The notes: a model not told the origin generated them from the sequence alone. Counted from the first letter of the stretch, positions 40,885 to 48,783 are shown. The stretch is DNA of 64,000 bases from Bauldia sp. (GCA_026126025.1 JAHCJZ010000002.1:248001-312000); one strand, 5' to 3'. A program made the numbers and translations.

Positions 40885-42626
40885 GCCGCGCTCCGCTTCG
40901 ACGATTCCCGGCATTGCGCGGCAATCAGCACGGCAGCGGCTCGGTCGCGGCCCTGGCCGGACTCCTCAGCAAAAGCCGTCGCCGCGCCTTGCATATCCTT
41001 AACCGCCATCAGCCCGTTCGCGATGGCGCTGTCCGGCATCTTCGCCACGTCTTTGAACGCGTCGAGCGTGAGGAGCATCACCGTGGCGCGCGCGACCAAA
41101 CGATCCAGCGGGGCCTGCCGAGCCATGACGGCAATCCTCAACACGCGGCCGACAACACTCGCCCCGTGGGCGCGGTAGCTCTTTCGCAATTGGTTCACGG
41201 CCAGCACGTCGCCCGGCTTTGCCGCCCCTCGGCGCGGCGGCGAGCGCGGGATTGTTGCCCCTACCGACTTCGCCAAGGCGAGAAGGTTGCCAGCATCGTC
41301 GACGCCGGCCGCAACCTCAGCGTGGAAGATCTGGAACTCCGACATCGCCACCCGGTCGCGGTTATGCGCGACGAAGGCGCCCGCGCGGCGCTCAAGATGC
41401 GTGGCCGTCACCACCAGGACCGGGATTTCCCGAATTGCGGGGTGTGACGCCGCAGCGATGGCGGTGTGCTGCCCGTCGATGACGAACAGCCCGTCCTTCG
41501 TCTCGGCGCAAACGGGCGGTTTGAACTTGGCCCAATCCCAGCCGGACACGATCTTGCGGATCAGCTTCATCGACTTGGCCGATAGATCGCGCTGGTAGAC
41601 CGGCTCGACGCGAAGATCGGTCGGCCGGACCAGCCTCGCCTTGGGCACGTCGCCCGCAATGATCGCGGGCTTCACCGAGGACGGGAGGCTCAAAGGGATT
41701 ACTGCGCGAGATGGCGTCGAAGGCGGCTGAACGGCAGCGTCGGTTATCACCTTGGCCTTCGGCGCGGCCGCCACGATAGCGACAGCCGACTCGGCCTCCT
41801 CGACCTCGAAAGATCTCATCGCTGCCGCCGCCGCGGCTTCGTCCGACTTTGGCCCGTGCTTGATGAAGGCGATCGAGGCGTGGCGTGCATTCGGCTCCCA
41901 GCACAGTCCGCACGATGCACAGCACGCCGTCGCATCGGTTTGCGCTGGGCAGACGATAGCGCCGTCAGCCGTGGTCGGTTGCCGCGGCGTTTCGTCGATC
42001 ACCATCGCCCCGTCTTCCCGGTACACGTCCGACGACCAGCGAATGCGGAACCTGTCGGGGTAAGCGTCCTTCAGCGACTGGATGGCCTCGCCGATCTCAT
42101 CGCCGCCCCACGCCTTTGTCTTGCGATGGGTGTACCCGTAGACCGCCAGCGTCGCGTGCTCCGCCAGCATGTCGGACCAGAAGGCGACATAATCGACCGA
42201 CGGAAAGTCGCCGAGCACATGCAGGCGGACCAGCAGCCCGGCGCCTCCTGTCGTCAACTCCCTGATTTCATCCTCAAGGCAGACGTAGAAATACTCAGGA
42301 TCGACGATGCGATGGCGTCGCGCCATCTGCATTCCGTTGCCGTAACAGATGTCGCGAACCGAACAGTCTTCGGGGCACGTCGCGCGTTCCTCAAGGCTCA
42401 GCCCATAGAGCGCGTAGCCTTTGAATGCGCCCTTGGCGACCATCCTGCCGAGCTTCCGGTTGTTCTCGCCGGAAACCAGGAGTCGGCCCTCAAACTTCGC
42501 GTCGACGTCGACCACAGTTGAGGGGAACAGTGTCCGGTTCCCGACCAGCGCAGCGTGACCCGCCGGAAGGGCGCGCACGCCCTCGGGGTAGAGTTCCGGC
42601 TTGTCGGTGAAGCGCCGGTCCGTCAT
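40881..42626 (-). CDS. Gp88-like domain fused to ParB-like domain
   Basis: A 581-residue protein in two halves. Residues about 45-255 carry cysteines Cys84, Cys88 and Cys94 (ATCPEDCSVRDICYGNGMQ) and a cluster ACCASCGLC near residue 250, as in phage gene-product-88/radical-SAM-like proteins. Residues about 345-430 form a ParB-like domain (VRPTDLRVEPVYQRDLS ... CAETKDGLFVIDGQHTAIAAASH). An Ala/Pro-rich linker joins them. Coupled upstream to the MT-A70 gene. The biochemical role is unknown; a base-modification or template-sensing function is speculative. The two-domain fusion itself is clear. Confidence 0.65.
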   Translation of the reverse strand: MTDRRFTDKPELYPEGVRALPAGHAALVGNRTLFPSTVVDVDAKFEGRLLVSGENNRKLGRMVAKGAFKGYALYGLSLEERATCPEDCSVRDICYGNGMQMARRHRIVDPEYFYVCLEDEIRELTTGGAGLLVRLHVLGDFPSVDYVAFWSDMLAEHATLAVYGYTHRKTKAWGGDEIGEAIQSLKDAYPDRFRIRWSSDVYREDGAMVIDETPRQPTTADGAIVCPAQTDATACCASCGLCWEPNARHASIAFIKHGPKSDEAAAAAAMRSFEVEEAESAVAIVAAAPKAKVITDAAVQPPSTPSRAVIPLSLPSSVKPAIIAGDVPKARLVRPTDLRVEPVYQRDLSAKSMKLIRKIVSGWDWAKFKPPVCAETKDGLFVIDGQHTAIAAASHPAIREIPVLVVTATHLERRAGAFVAHNRDRVAMSEFQIFHAEVAAGVDDAGNLLALAKSVGATIPRSPPRRGAAKPGDVLAVNQLRKSYRAHGASVVGRVLRIAVMARQAPLDRLVARATVMLLTLDAFKDVAKMPDSAIANGLMAVKDMQGAATAFAEESGQGRDRAAAVLIAAQCRESSKRSAA

Positions 42627-43255
42627 GCGGCGGCCGCATCGAATTTTGCGGATTCCAGTCCCCATGTCGCCCACCCCGGCCGACTCTCGCGGGCGAACAG
42701 TTCGGCGATGCGGACATCGGGGCCGACGTACTGCTCAACGCGGCGCCGGAACTCTTCGGGCTTTCTGCTGTGCTGGCGGACCGGGGCCAGAATGACCTCG
42801 CGGACCGCTTTGCTCGCGCGCTTGCAGTTGCCTCGGCGGGCGAGAAGACAGAACTCCGCATTCTTCCGGGTGGTGAGCCCAAGCCCGACGTGAAGGTCGG
42901 ATTCCAGCGTCGGCGTCACCCGGAGTTGGCGCGCGTCGTAGGAACGCCGCAGCTTGATCCAAGTGAAGGCGACGCCGGAGTATCGGAATCCCCACGCTTC
43001 GATGACCTCGACGGCCCGCGGAAGCATTGGCCCCGTGACCCACAGAAACAGGTGGCAGTCAGGAGCGGCGAGGTCGCGGACGGGCAGCGCCTTGATCCCG
43101 TCCAGTCCCATGATCGGATAGTGCTTCTCAGGATCGCGGCGCTGCGGGAAGTTGGCTTTGTCCAGAGAGGTCCACGCACGAAATGACCACGGCGGATCGG
43201 CGACGATCGCGCCATAGGAGCCGCGTTCCAGCCCTGCGAACGGCCAATCGTTCAT
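42623..43255 (-). CDS. MT-A70-family DNA adenine methyltransferase
   Basis: A 210-residue protein of the MT-A70 family. The catalytic DPPW motif lies in IVADPPWSF (residues 20-23). KHYPIMGLDGIKALPV and HLFLWVTGPMLPRA match the family, and the C-terminal ESDLHVGLGLTTRKNAEFCLLARRG and RKPEEFRRRVEQ are typical of phage N6-adenine methylases of the MunI/MT-A70 type. It starts at ATG 43255 and is coupled to the next gene. It may protect phage DNA from host restriction. Confidence 0.9.
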   Translation of the reverse strand: MNDWPFAGLERGSYGAIVADPPWSFRAWTSLDKANFPQRRDPEKHYPIMGLDGIKALPVRDLAAPDCHLFLWVTGPMLPRAVEVIEAWGFRYSGVAFTWIKLRRSYDARQLRVTPTLESDLHVGLGLTTRKNAEFCLLARRGNCKRASKAVREVILAPVRQHSRKPEEFRRRVEQYVGPDVRIAELFARESRPGWATWGLESAKFDAAAA

Positions 43256-43833
43256 GCGGCCGCGCTCCGGCGAAGAGCCTCGTCCTCCGCCTGCCAGCGC
43301 CGGTAGTGCCGCTGCGCGAAAAAGAGCAGGCCACCCGCCTCCGCTGCATCTAGGTTCGGCACATGGACGGAGCGGGCCTCGAGCCGCTCCTTGCAAAGCC
43401 TCTTGGCCTCGTCGTTCTTCATCCTGCCGTTGCCGAGCACCTCGGCGCGCCAGGTCGGGACAGAGACGGTGCGGAACGGGATGCCGAACGAGGCGAGGAT
43501 CGCGACGACGGCGCCGTGGATCGACCAGAGGACGTTCTGCGCGTGCAGGCTACCAGCGGCGACTTCCTCGACCTCGATCCCGAGCGGCGTCTGCTTCGCG
43601 ATCTTCCGCATGCGGGGCGGCGACGACATCGGCACCTCGATCGCGGCGTAGATGATCGGAGTGGAGCGGCAGAGGTCGGCCAAGTGCCCGGCGAGCGCCG
43701 CGCACTTCTCGTGCGTCGGCGCGCCGGTCGGTGCCTGCCACGATCCAACCCGGATGCGCTCGACCTCCCGGAAAGGAGGCGACAGCGCCCAGCCGAGTCG
43801 GGTCGCCGGATCAAGGCCAAGGAGTTCGCCCAT
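43252..43833 (-). CDS. RuvC-like Holliday junction resolvase
   Basis: A 193-residue RNase H-fold nuclease. The first catalytic Asp is in GLDPATRLGWAL (Asp8), the second acid is in AAIEVPMSSP (Glu66), and the distal block VPNLDAAEAGGLLFFAQRHYR supplies the last acids. RuvC-like phage resolvases resolve recombination intermediates during late replication. It overlaps the MT-A70 gene by four bases. A close functional call is possible because the motif order is complete. Confidence 0.85.
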   Translation of the reverse strand: MGELLGLDPATRLGWALSPPFREVERIRVGSWQAPTGAPTHEKCAALAGHLADLCRSTPIIYAAIEVPMSSPPRMRKIAKQTPLGIEVEEVAAGSLHAQNVLWSIHGAVVAILASFGIPFRTVSVPTWRAEVLGNGRMKNDEAKRLCKERLEARSVHVPNLDAAEAGGLLFFAQRHYRRWQAEDEALRRSAAA

Positions 43834-43857
43834 GCGCGATGGTCCCGAGCGCGCGGA

Positions 43858-44490
43858 CTAGTGCTTGGTGGCGAAGGGGTCGGCGCCGGTCCCGGAGGTG
43901 TTCTCCGCCGTCGTCTCGTCCTTCTTCCGGTTCTTCGATCCCGGCGGACGGCCGCGCTTCTTCGGCTCGCTGGACTGCTTCGCTTCGCTCTCCGCGTTTG
44001 CCGCCTCCATCCGGCGCTGCATCGCCTCGCGAAGACGCTCCTGGCCCTTGTGCCAGCCGTCCATCCACGCGGTGGCGAGGTCGCCGGAGGAATACTGGTC
44101 CGGCGCTTGCGGATTGGCACCTTCGATCCCGGCGTCGAGGCCGTCGGCGAAGGCGCGCTCCTTGGCGTCGTCCGGCCGCGCGCCGAAGAGGTCCATCTGG
44201 AAATTGACCGGAAGCCCGAGATAGGCCGCGGTCTGGAGCCGCTTGCGCAACCCGCTCGCGACCGTCTCGTCGTCCTCGGCCGCCCTGATCTTGAGGCCGA
44301 AGTCGATCTCATTGCCGAGGTCGAAGCCGTCGGCCTTGGCCAGGCGACGGGCCGTCTTCCACCGCTCGTTCAGCTCCGCGCGCTCGTCGGCGAGAGAGCC
44401 GAGCTTCGCCATGTGGTGCTTGAACAGGACTTCGCGGTCGTCGGGGATGCGGTTGCTTCCCGCAGAGGCGGTTGAGGCATGTGCGTTCAT
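43858..44490 (-). CDS. Early phage DNA-binding protein with AT-hook-like tail
   Basis: A 210-residue protein. The first half (LFKHHMAKLGSLADERAELNERWKTARRLAKADGFDLGNE) looks like a coiled-coil, GapR-like N-terminus (GapR binds overtwisted DNA). The C-terminus has an AT-hook-like KKRGRPPGSKNRKK motif. It overlaps the following gene by four bases (ATGA). The GapR resemblance is only in pattern, not in proven sequence identity. DNA binding is likely. Confidence 0.6.
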   Translation of the reverse strand: MNAHASTASAGSNRIPDDREVLFKHHMAKLGSLADERAELNERWKTARRLAKADGFDLGNEIDFGLKIRAAEDDETVASGLRKRLQTAAYLGLPVNFQMDLFGARPDDAKERAFADGLDAGIEGANPQAPDQYSSGDLATAWMDGWHKGQERLREAMQRRMEAANAESEAKQSSEPKKRGRPPGSKNRKKDETTAENTSGTGADPFATKH

Positions 44491-45650
44491 GGGCTGGCGG
44501 CTCCTTGGGGGTTGAGGATGCGGTAGGTGGTGGCGGTGCGACTGCCCTGAGCGCCCTTGGAGGCGACCTCGATCGCGCCGCGCTTCTGGAGATCGGCGAT
44601 CACGACTGTCACGCTGCCGAGCGGAATCCCGGCCTTGTCGGAGATCGCCTTGAGCGACATCTGGACGAGATCGTTCGGGCCGGCCTCTGAGCGCAGGGCC
44701 GCGAGCGCGCGGGCCTCGTCATTGCCGCGCGCGGCGCGCTGAACGTCGCGCAGCGACGACGCCGGCTCCTCCCAATCGGTCGGGACAAGGCGCTGCTCTT
44801 TGCCGTTGGCGCCGTCGAGCCGTCCCTCGCGGCGGGCGAACATCTTCACCATCGCGTCGCGGGCCCTGGGCTCTGGCACCTTGTAGAGCGAGGCGATGTC
44901 GTGGGCCGTCATGCCGAGCGCGTAGCCGCCGCGCTCCACGAGCTGGGGGAGGTCCACCGCGAGACGGTCGGCGAGTTGGTCGGCCGACGATCCCGCCGGA
45001 ATGACGGCCGGCTCCGCCGCGTCGCCGTTCTTCACGAGCAGCGGGTCGCGCTTGTCGCCGCCCCAATTGGTGGCGGGCTTCGGCTTGGCCCATCCCTCGG
45101 TCTTTTTCGCCGGGCGGGATCGCTCCTGCGGCACGGGCTCTTCGAGTATCTCGCGGAGGGAGCGCTTCGGCTTTGACGGCGCATCCTCTGCAGCCGATTC
45201 CCTCGGCGCCGGATCCTGGTCCCCAGCCTCATCTTCCGGCCGCTCGGCTTGGTCATCGAACCGCGCGCCGTTGAGTGCGGCCGCCACCGGATCGGGCGCG
45301 GGCAACGGCTCGATGACCGGCGCGACCGGCGGCGCGGGAGGTTCCGGCCGGGGTACTTCCGCGAGGCGGAAGTTCTCGGGCTTGATGGCCGAAGGCGGCG
45401 AAGGCGTCTCGGGCGGCGCGTCGGCGGCCTCAAGGCGCTGGTGCCCCCAAACATCCTCCGGCGTGTCCATGAGGAGGTAGTTGTTCTCGCTCTCGGCATA
45501 GTCCTCGGCGCGCTCCTTCAGCGGGAAGGTCGCGACGCGCTGGAACCACTCCGATCCGTCGCGCCGAATGACGACATGGTGGATGCCCTCGCCTTCGGTG
45601 AGGACGAGATATTCGATGCTGCCGATGTCGGGCGGCCGCGGGTTACGCAT
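44487..45650 (-). CDS. Early phage protein with C-terminal winged helix
   Basis: A 387-residue protein. The N-terminal 75 residues are a small beta-rich domain (YLVLTEGEGIHHVVIRRDGSEWFQRVATF). Residues about 80-170 are Pro/Glu/Ala-rich linker. The C-terminal 90 residues (LVQMSLKAISDKAGIPLGSVTVVIADLQKRGAIEVAS) form a MarR/HTH-like winged helix. It overlaps the upstream gene by eight bases. It could be a transcription regulator or replication protein; no family name can be given. Confidence 0.6.
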   Translation of the reverse strand: MRNPRPPDIGSIEYLVLTEGEGIHHVVIRRDGSEWFQRVATFPLKERAEDYAESENNYLLMDTPEDVWGHQRLEAADAPPETPSPPSAIKPENFRLAEVPRPEPPAPPVAPVIEPLPAPDPVAAALNGARFDDQAERPEDEAGDQDPAPRESAAEDAPSKPKRSLREILEEPVPQERSRPAKKTEGWAKPKPATNWGGDKRDPLLVKNGDAAEPAVIPAGSSADQLADRLAVDLPQLVERGGYALGMTAHDIASLYKVPEPRARDAMVKMFARREGRLDGANGKEQRLVPTDWEEPASSLRDVQRAARGNDEARALAALRSEAGPNDLVQMSLKAISDKAGIPLGSVTVVIADLQKRGAIEVASKGAQGSRTATTYRILNPQGAASP

Positions 45651-45864
45651 CGAGTGCCGCCGAGAAGAGATTGTCGCGGACGACCGTCTCGAGGATCAGG
45701 ACCGAGAGCGCCGACGGCGAGATGCCGCGCCGCTCCGCCTCCGCCACAAGAGCGTCCCGCGCCGGCTCCGACAGGTCGAAGGAATCGACCGTCTCGCCGC
45801 GCTCGTTGACAGCCTCGGCGGAGAAGAGAAAGCGTTCGGAGATGCGACGCCTGCGCGCGTTCAT
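45643..45864 (-). CDS. Small ribbon-helix-helix-like protein
   Basis: A 73-residue protein: basic MNARRRRISERF, a beta strand (LFSAEAVNERGETVDSF) and two helices (SEPARDALVAEAERRGISPSALSVLILETVVRDN). The layout suits a ribbon-helix-helix DNA-binding protein. ATG 45864 overlaps the upstream gene by four bases (ATGA). The same frame is open far upstream but the GcrA-like gene occupies it. Confidence 0.6.
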   Translation of the reverse strand: MNARRRRISERFLFSAEAVNERGETVDSFDLSEPARDALVAEAERRGISPSALSVLILETVVRDNLFSAALDA

Positions 45865-46131
45865 GCGGCAGCGCCCCGGGCAGCGACCGTGACGGTCCCG
45901 CGCAGCCTGTGGTGCCCGCAGTACGAGCTCGCGCCGTCCACCGCCCGGCCGCAGACCATCTTCTCCGCTAGCGGCGCGTCGTCTCACCTCGGTCGCCGAG
46001 GCGGAGATCGAAAGCGCTGCCTTCTGCGTCTCCGGGTCGAGCGCCTTCCATTCGTCGAGCGAGATATTGTGCCGCAGACGGCGGGCACGTTCCGCCTTGG
46101 CCTCCTGGTCGGTTGGGAGATCGAGGAGCAC
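45861..46131 (-). CDS. GcrA-like zinc protein with apparent +1 frameshift
   Basis: The region encodes a helical N-terminus from GTG 46131 (MLLDLPTDQEAKAERARRLRH...SISASATEV) and, one frame later, DDAPLAEKMVCGRAVDGASSYCGHHRL..., a GcrA-like CxxxxxxxxxxxCGHH zinc module. The two join if one base is skipped at about 45984-45986, where an in-frame TGA lies between them. The second part ends in an ATGA overlap with the next gene, as all neighbours do, so its frame is clearly coding. Whether this is an indel in the sequence, a decayed gene, or true frameshifting is unknown. Combined length about 89 residues. Confidence 0.5.
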
Positions 46132-46535
46132 TACGCCAACCTCGCCGCCAGATGGAGATTCGGACGCCGAGCCGGCGCAGCCTCAGCCACAGCCAGCGCA
46201 CCATCAGCACGGGCAGCCGCATGGTTGGCCTCGATCGCGGCGAGCACCCTGCGATCATGCGCAAGGCGCCGCTCCTCCTCCTTGACCGCCTCCTCAAGCG
46301 CCCGGCAGAGCCGGCGATAGAGGTGGAGATCAATTCTGATCTTGGTGTCGCCCCGCGCCAAGCGCTTCAGCCAGGAGCCGAGGCCGTAGCGGCGCGTCAG
46401 CGAGTACACCGCCGCTTCCTTGGTGCCGGCGGTGCGAGTGGTCAGCCTGATGGTACGCTCGGCCACGGCGCGCGCATCGGCAAGCGCGCCGGCCGGCGAC
46501 ATCGGACCATCAAAGTTGGACGAGAATTCAGACAA
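46131..46535 (-). CDS. Early phage DNA-binding-like protein, TTG start
   Basis: A 134-residue protein. The TTG at 46535 is preceded five bases upstream by a strong GGAGGC ribosome-binding site; the ATG at 46502 has none, so TTG is preferred. The sequence LADARAVAERTIRLTTRTAGTKEAAVYSLTRRYGLGSW followed by YRRLCRALEEAVKEEER matches small helical proteins found in Hyphomicrobiales prophages, probably DNA binding. The stop overlaps the GTG of the next gene. Confidence 0.7.
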   Translation of the reverse strand: MSEFSSNFDGPMSPAGALADARAVAERTIRLTTRTAGTKEAAVYSLTRRYGLGSWLKRLARGDTKIRIDLHLYRRLCRALEEAVKEEERRLAHDRRVLAAIEANHAAARADGALAVAEAAPARRPNLHLAARLA

Positions 46536-46765
46536 CGGACGCCTCCAATTTGCGATGGATGGGGCGTCCGGCGCTGGCTCTTGGCGGAGCCGCGGGCGGG
46601 ATGGACAGGTGCGTTGGCGCGCGCCGGGCCACAGGATTGGTCGTGGAGACCGCAATGGAAACGGGAATGACGGTGACCGAGGAAAGCAAACCGCGCCGCA
46701 GGGCGTGGCCCACTCCCCTCGGCCGGCCTACCATCGGCCGGTGCGCGCAACCGATGGAGACGGGA

Positions 46766-47047
46766 ATGGAGTTGAAGCTGGCACTCACGCATGAGGCGAA
46801 GGCCGCAGGCGATTGGTTGGTGGGCCTCGAATTCGCACTCGGCGCCGCCATCAAAGCCTTTGCGATAGGCTTGGCCGCGCAGGACCCGAAAATAGCGGCC
46901 GTCATTTGCAGCGACCTTTCGGGCGAGCTTGGCAGGTACAGCGGCGGTGCCGCCGACGGCCCCGGCCAGGCGACGACACGCCGACTTGCCGCAATTGCCG
47001 CCGAATACGCTCAAGCCGCTCGGCAGCGGATTCCGGGGATGCAATAG
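46766..47047 (+). CDS. Small rightward protein antisense to the early operon
   Basis: A 93-residue protein from ATG 46766 with a GGAGACGGG ribosome-binding site. It contains a helix (LALTHEAKAAGDWLVGLEFALGAAIKAFAIGLAAQDP) and an Ala-rich C-terminus. A start at 46655 with a GGAGACC ribosome-binding site in the same frame would add 37 residues. Its 3' half overlaps the leftward gene 46902-47156 tail to tail. Codon composition favours this frame in the first half. Function unknown. Confidence 0.5.
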   Translation: MELKLALTHEAKAAGDWLVGLEFALGAAIKAFAIGLAAQDPKIAAVICSDLSGELGRYSGGAADGPGQATTRRLAAIAAEYAQAARQRIPGMQ

Positions 47048-47156
47048 CCGCTGCGGCCATCGCATCGGCCGCCAACCTAGCCATGGCAAAGCGAGCCTCG
47101 GCCTCGGTGAGGAACCCGGCCTCAAGACCCGCAGCGTAGTAGTCGGCCCGCGTCAT
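46902..47156 (-). CDS. Small protein coupled to Cro-like gene
   Basis: An 84-residue protein starting in an ATGA overlap with the Cro-like gene (MTRADYYAAGLEAGFLTEAEARFAMARLAADAM). The first 55 residues look natural and helical; the last 30 (SSPGRGRRRHRRCTCQARPKGRC) are Arg/Cys rich and lie antisense to the rightward gene ending at 47047. The coupling supports translation, but its true C-terminus and function are unclear. Confidence 0.5.
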   Translation of the reverse strand: MTRADYYAAGLEAGFLTEAEARFAMARLAADAMAAAAIASPESAAERLERIRRQLRQVGVSSPGRGRRRHRRCTCQARPKGRCK

Positions 47157-47401
47157 GCCGCGGCACCGGCGGGGGCGGGGGATTCCTTCGGGGCTAGCGT
47201 CCCACCCTCGTCAAGCACCTTGCGAGCGTGCGTTTCGAGGAGCTTGCGGACGGGGCCTGTGATTGGTGAACCGCGCTCGGCACGGGAAACTGTCGCCTGA
47301 TCACAGCCGAGTTCCTCGGCAAGTCTCTCCTGGGACCAGCGGAAATGCGCCCGAATGGCCTTCACCACGGTCGCATCAATGATCGGTAGCGGCGCGTTCA
47401 T
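47153..47401 (-). CDS. Cro-like XRE repressor, probably leaderless
   Basis: An 82-residue protein with an HTH (ATVVKAIRAHFRWSQERLAEELGCDQATVSRAERGS), divergent from the CI repressor and located as Cro is in lambdoid phages. The ATG at 47401 lies at the predicted transcription start of its promoter (TTGACA at 47432-47437, -10 near 47409-47414), so the mRNA probably starts at or next to the ATG. Operators O1 and O2 overlap this promoter, so CI would repress it. Confidence 0.8.
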   Translation of the reverse strand: MNAPLPIIDATVVKAIRAHFRWSQERLAEELGCDQATVSRAERGSPITGPVRKLLETHARKVLDEGGTLAPKESPAPAGAAA

Positions 47402-47437
47402 GCCCGTATCTATGCGCAACGCATTGGCTGCTGTCAA
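47402..47437 (-). promoter_or_regulatory. Leftward early promoter
   Basis: On the minus strand TTGACA (47432-47437), 17-base spacer, CATAGA (47409-47414), then six to seven bases to the Cro-like ATG at 47401. Operator O1 covers the spacer and -10, and O2 touches the -35. Confidence 0.7.
47412..47424 (+). promoter_or_regulatory. CI/Cro operator O1, ATGC-N5-GCAT
   Basis: ATGCGCAACGCAT, a 13-base palindrome inside the leftward promoter. The same ATGCGCAACGCATTG 15-mer occurs at 48784-48798 before the rightward operon, which identifies it as the phage operator. Confidence 0.75.
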
Positions 47438-47449
47438 TGCCACGCGCAT
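47437..47449 (+). promoter_or_regulatory. CI/Cro operator O2, ATGC-N5-GCAT
   Basis: ATGCCACGCGCAT, 12 bases after O1, touching the -35 of the leftward promoter and within the probable CI promoter (TTGGCT at 47424-47429, CATAGG around 47447-47452). Confidence 0.65.
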
Positions 47450-47456
47450 AGGTGGC

Positions 47457-47473
47457 CGATGCAATGTGCATCG
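47457..47473 (+). promoter_or_regulatory. CI/Cro operator O3, 7-bp arms
   Basis: CGATGCA and TGCATCG around ATG; its core is ATGC-N5-GCAT. It ends one base before the CI ATG (47475) and covers its ribosome-binding region, so occupancy would repress cI, an autoregulatory site. Confidence 0.65.
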
Positions 47474-47474
47474 G

Positions 47475-48080
47475 ATGGAACCGCACGAGCGCCTGAAACA
47501 GTCGAGGATAGCCGCCGGACACCCCAGCGGGAGCGCCGCGGCGCGCGCTCTTGGCATCCCCGAGCCGACCTACCTGGCGCATGAAAATGGGTCGCGGGAT
47601 TTTCGCTCAGACCCCGACGCCGTGGAACTGTACGCGCGCCGATTCGCCACCTCGACCGAGTGGCTGGTCTACGGGCGAAAGCCGCTGCCGAAAGGTCGGC
47701 CGGCGCTCGTCCCGCTCGTCGGCTATGTCGGCGCCGGGGCGATGGCGCACTTCTACGGGACCGCCGACAACCCCAACGAATTTGTGGACGCGCCGGAAGG
47801 AGCCACCGACAAGACCGTGGCTGTGGAGATCCGAGGCGACAGCATGGGCGAGCTGTTCGACCGCTGGATCGTCTATTACGACGACATCCGCTCGCCGGTG
47901 ACGCCAGATTTGCTGGGGAAGATTTGCGTCGTTGCCTTGGCCGACGATCGCGTGCTGGTCAAGCGTATCAAGCAGAGCCGCACCGAAGGGCTATACCACC
48001 TGCTTTCGGCCAACGGCGAGCCAATCCTGGACGTAGCGATTCTATGGGCCGCGAAGGTCCGCCACATCGGGCAGAGGTGA
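47475..48080 (+). CDS. CI-type phage repressor, HTH plus S24 peptidase domain
   Basis: A 201-residue lysogeny repressor. The N-terminal HTH (RLKQSRIAAGHPSGSAAARALGIPEPTYLAHENGS) is followed by an S24/LexA-like domain: the Ala-Gly autocleavage bond in YVGAGAM (Ala87-Gly88), the nucleophile Ser123 in RGDSMGEL and Lys163 in RVLVKRI. So RecA-stimulated self-cleavage, and thus SOS induction, is expected. It is divergent from the Cro-like gene, with three ATGC-N5-GCAT operators between them. Confidence 0.9.
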   Translation: MEPHERLKQSRIAAGHPSGSAAARALGIPEPTYLAHENGSRDFRSDPDAVELYARRFATSTEWLVYGRKPLPKGRPALVPLVGYVGAGAMAHFYGTADNPNEFVDAPEGATDKTVAVEIRGDSMGELFDRWIVYYDDIRSPVTPDLLGKICVVALADDRVLVKRIKQSRTEGLYHLLSANGEPILDVAILWAAKVRHIGQR

Positions 48081-48102
48081 AAAACCTGAAGGGGGAATAG
48101 CG

Positions 48103-48444
48103 ATGCGCTGGAAAGCAACTACCACAACACATCTGACCGGCGTTGGTGTCGTCGGCGCAATCCTGATGATAGCCGGGCCGACTGCGGCGATACTGCTCTC
48201 TGAGCGGCTGGTCGATGTCATGGCCCAGAACTACTTCACACTCCGCCCGCCGAACCTTTTCATCTATCGCGCCGGCATCTGGGCGAGCGGCGCCGCATCG
48301 ATCATCGGATTAGTGATGGTCCTTATCGGGCGCCGGCAGAAGTTCGCGGTCGTCGATCAATCGGAACCGGACTTTGCGACGTTCGGCACCCCAGTCGATC
48401 AGTCCTGGCCGGCGCCGGAGGAACAGTCGCGGACGATAGCCTGA
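48103..48444 (+). CDS. Two-helix membrane protein downstream of CI
   Basis: A 113-residue protein with two transmembrane helices: GVGVVGAILMIAGPTAAILL (residues about 13-32) and WASGAASIIGLVMVLIG (about 59-75), joined by a loop with RPPNLFIYRAG. Small membrane proteins made with the repressor in the lysogen are often superinfection-exclusion or host-conversion factors; that role is inferred from position. It is followed by a terminator, so it probably shares the CI transcript. Confidence 0.65.
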   Translation: MRWKATTTTHLTGVGVVGAILMIAGPTAAILLSERLVDVMAQNYFTLRPPNLFIYRAGIWASGAASIIGLVMVLIGRRQKFAVVDQSEPDFATFGTPVDQSWPAPEEQSRTIA

Positions 48445-48482
48445 TCGTCCGCGCGCGCGTGCGGATTGCTCCATCTGAACCT

Positions 48483-48509
48483 CAGAGTCCTTGAAGAACC
48501 TCTGTTTTT
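48483..48509 (+). terminator. Rho-independent terminator of the CI transcript
   Basis: CAGAG (48483-48487) and CTCTG (48500-48504) form a stem around a 12-base loop, followed by TTTTT. It stands 38 bases after the membrane protein stop and before the rightward early promoter. Confidence 0.55.
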
Positions 48510-48783
48510 GCAATGATGTAGTGTTTCCAGAAGATGACCCTGAGTAGGGAGAGGAGCCGGAAAAGACCCCCTACCCCCATGGCCTTTTTGACCATGAAGG
48601 CAGGAGATCGTTTCCCGCCGATATGACCCGTCGGTCGGTCGTATCGCCGGAAGGGCGCCTCTCGGCAGACCCGTCCTCAGTTCTCCCGGCCTCACCGTAG
48701 GACTTTCGACCCCCGCGAGCGCGCGCCGTGCCGGGGGAGCGTGGCGCGCTTTTGCTCCCCCATGCATAGCGCGTCAAATTTCT
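48510..48783. other. Non-coding stretch before the rightward early promoter
   Basis: No convincing gene was found. Open frames here on the minus strand (for example 48571-48930) have Arg/Ser/Gly-rich random-looking translations, cross the promoter, and were rejected. The end of the stretch leads into operators O4 and O5 and the rightward promoter. Confidence 0.5.
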
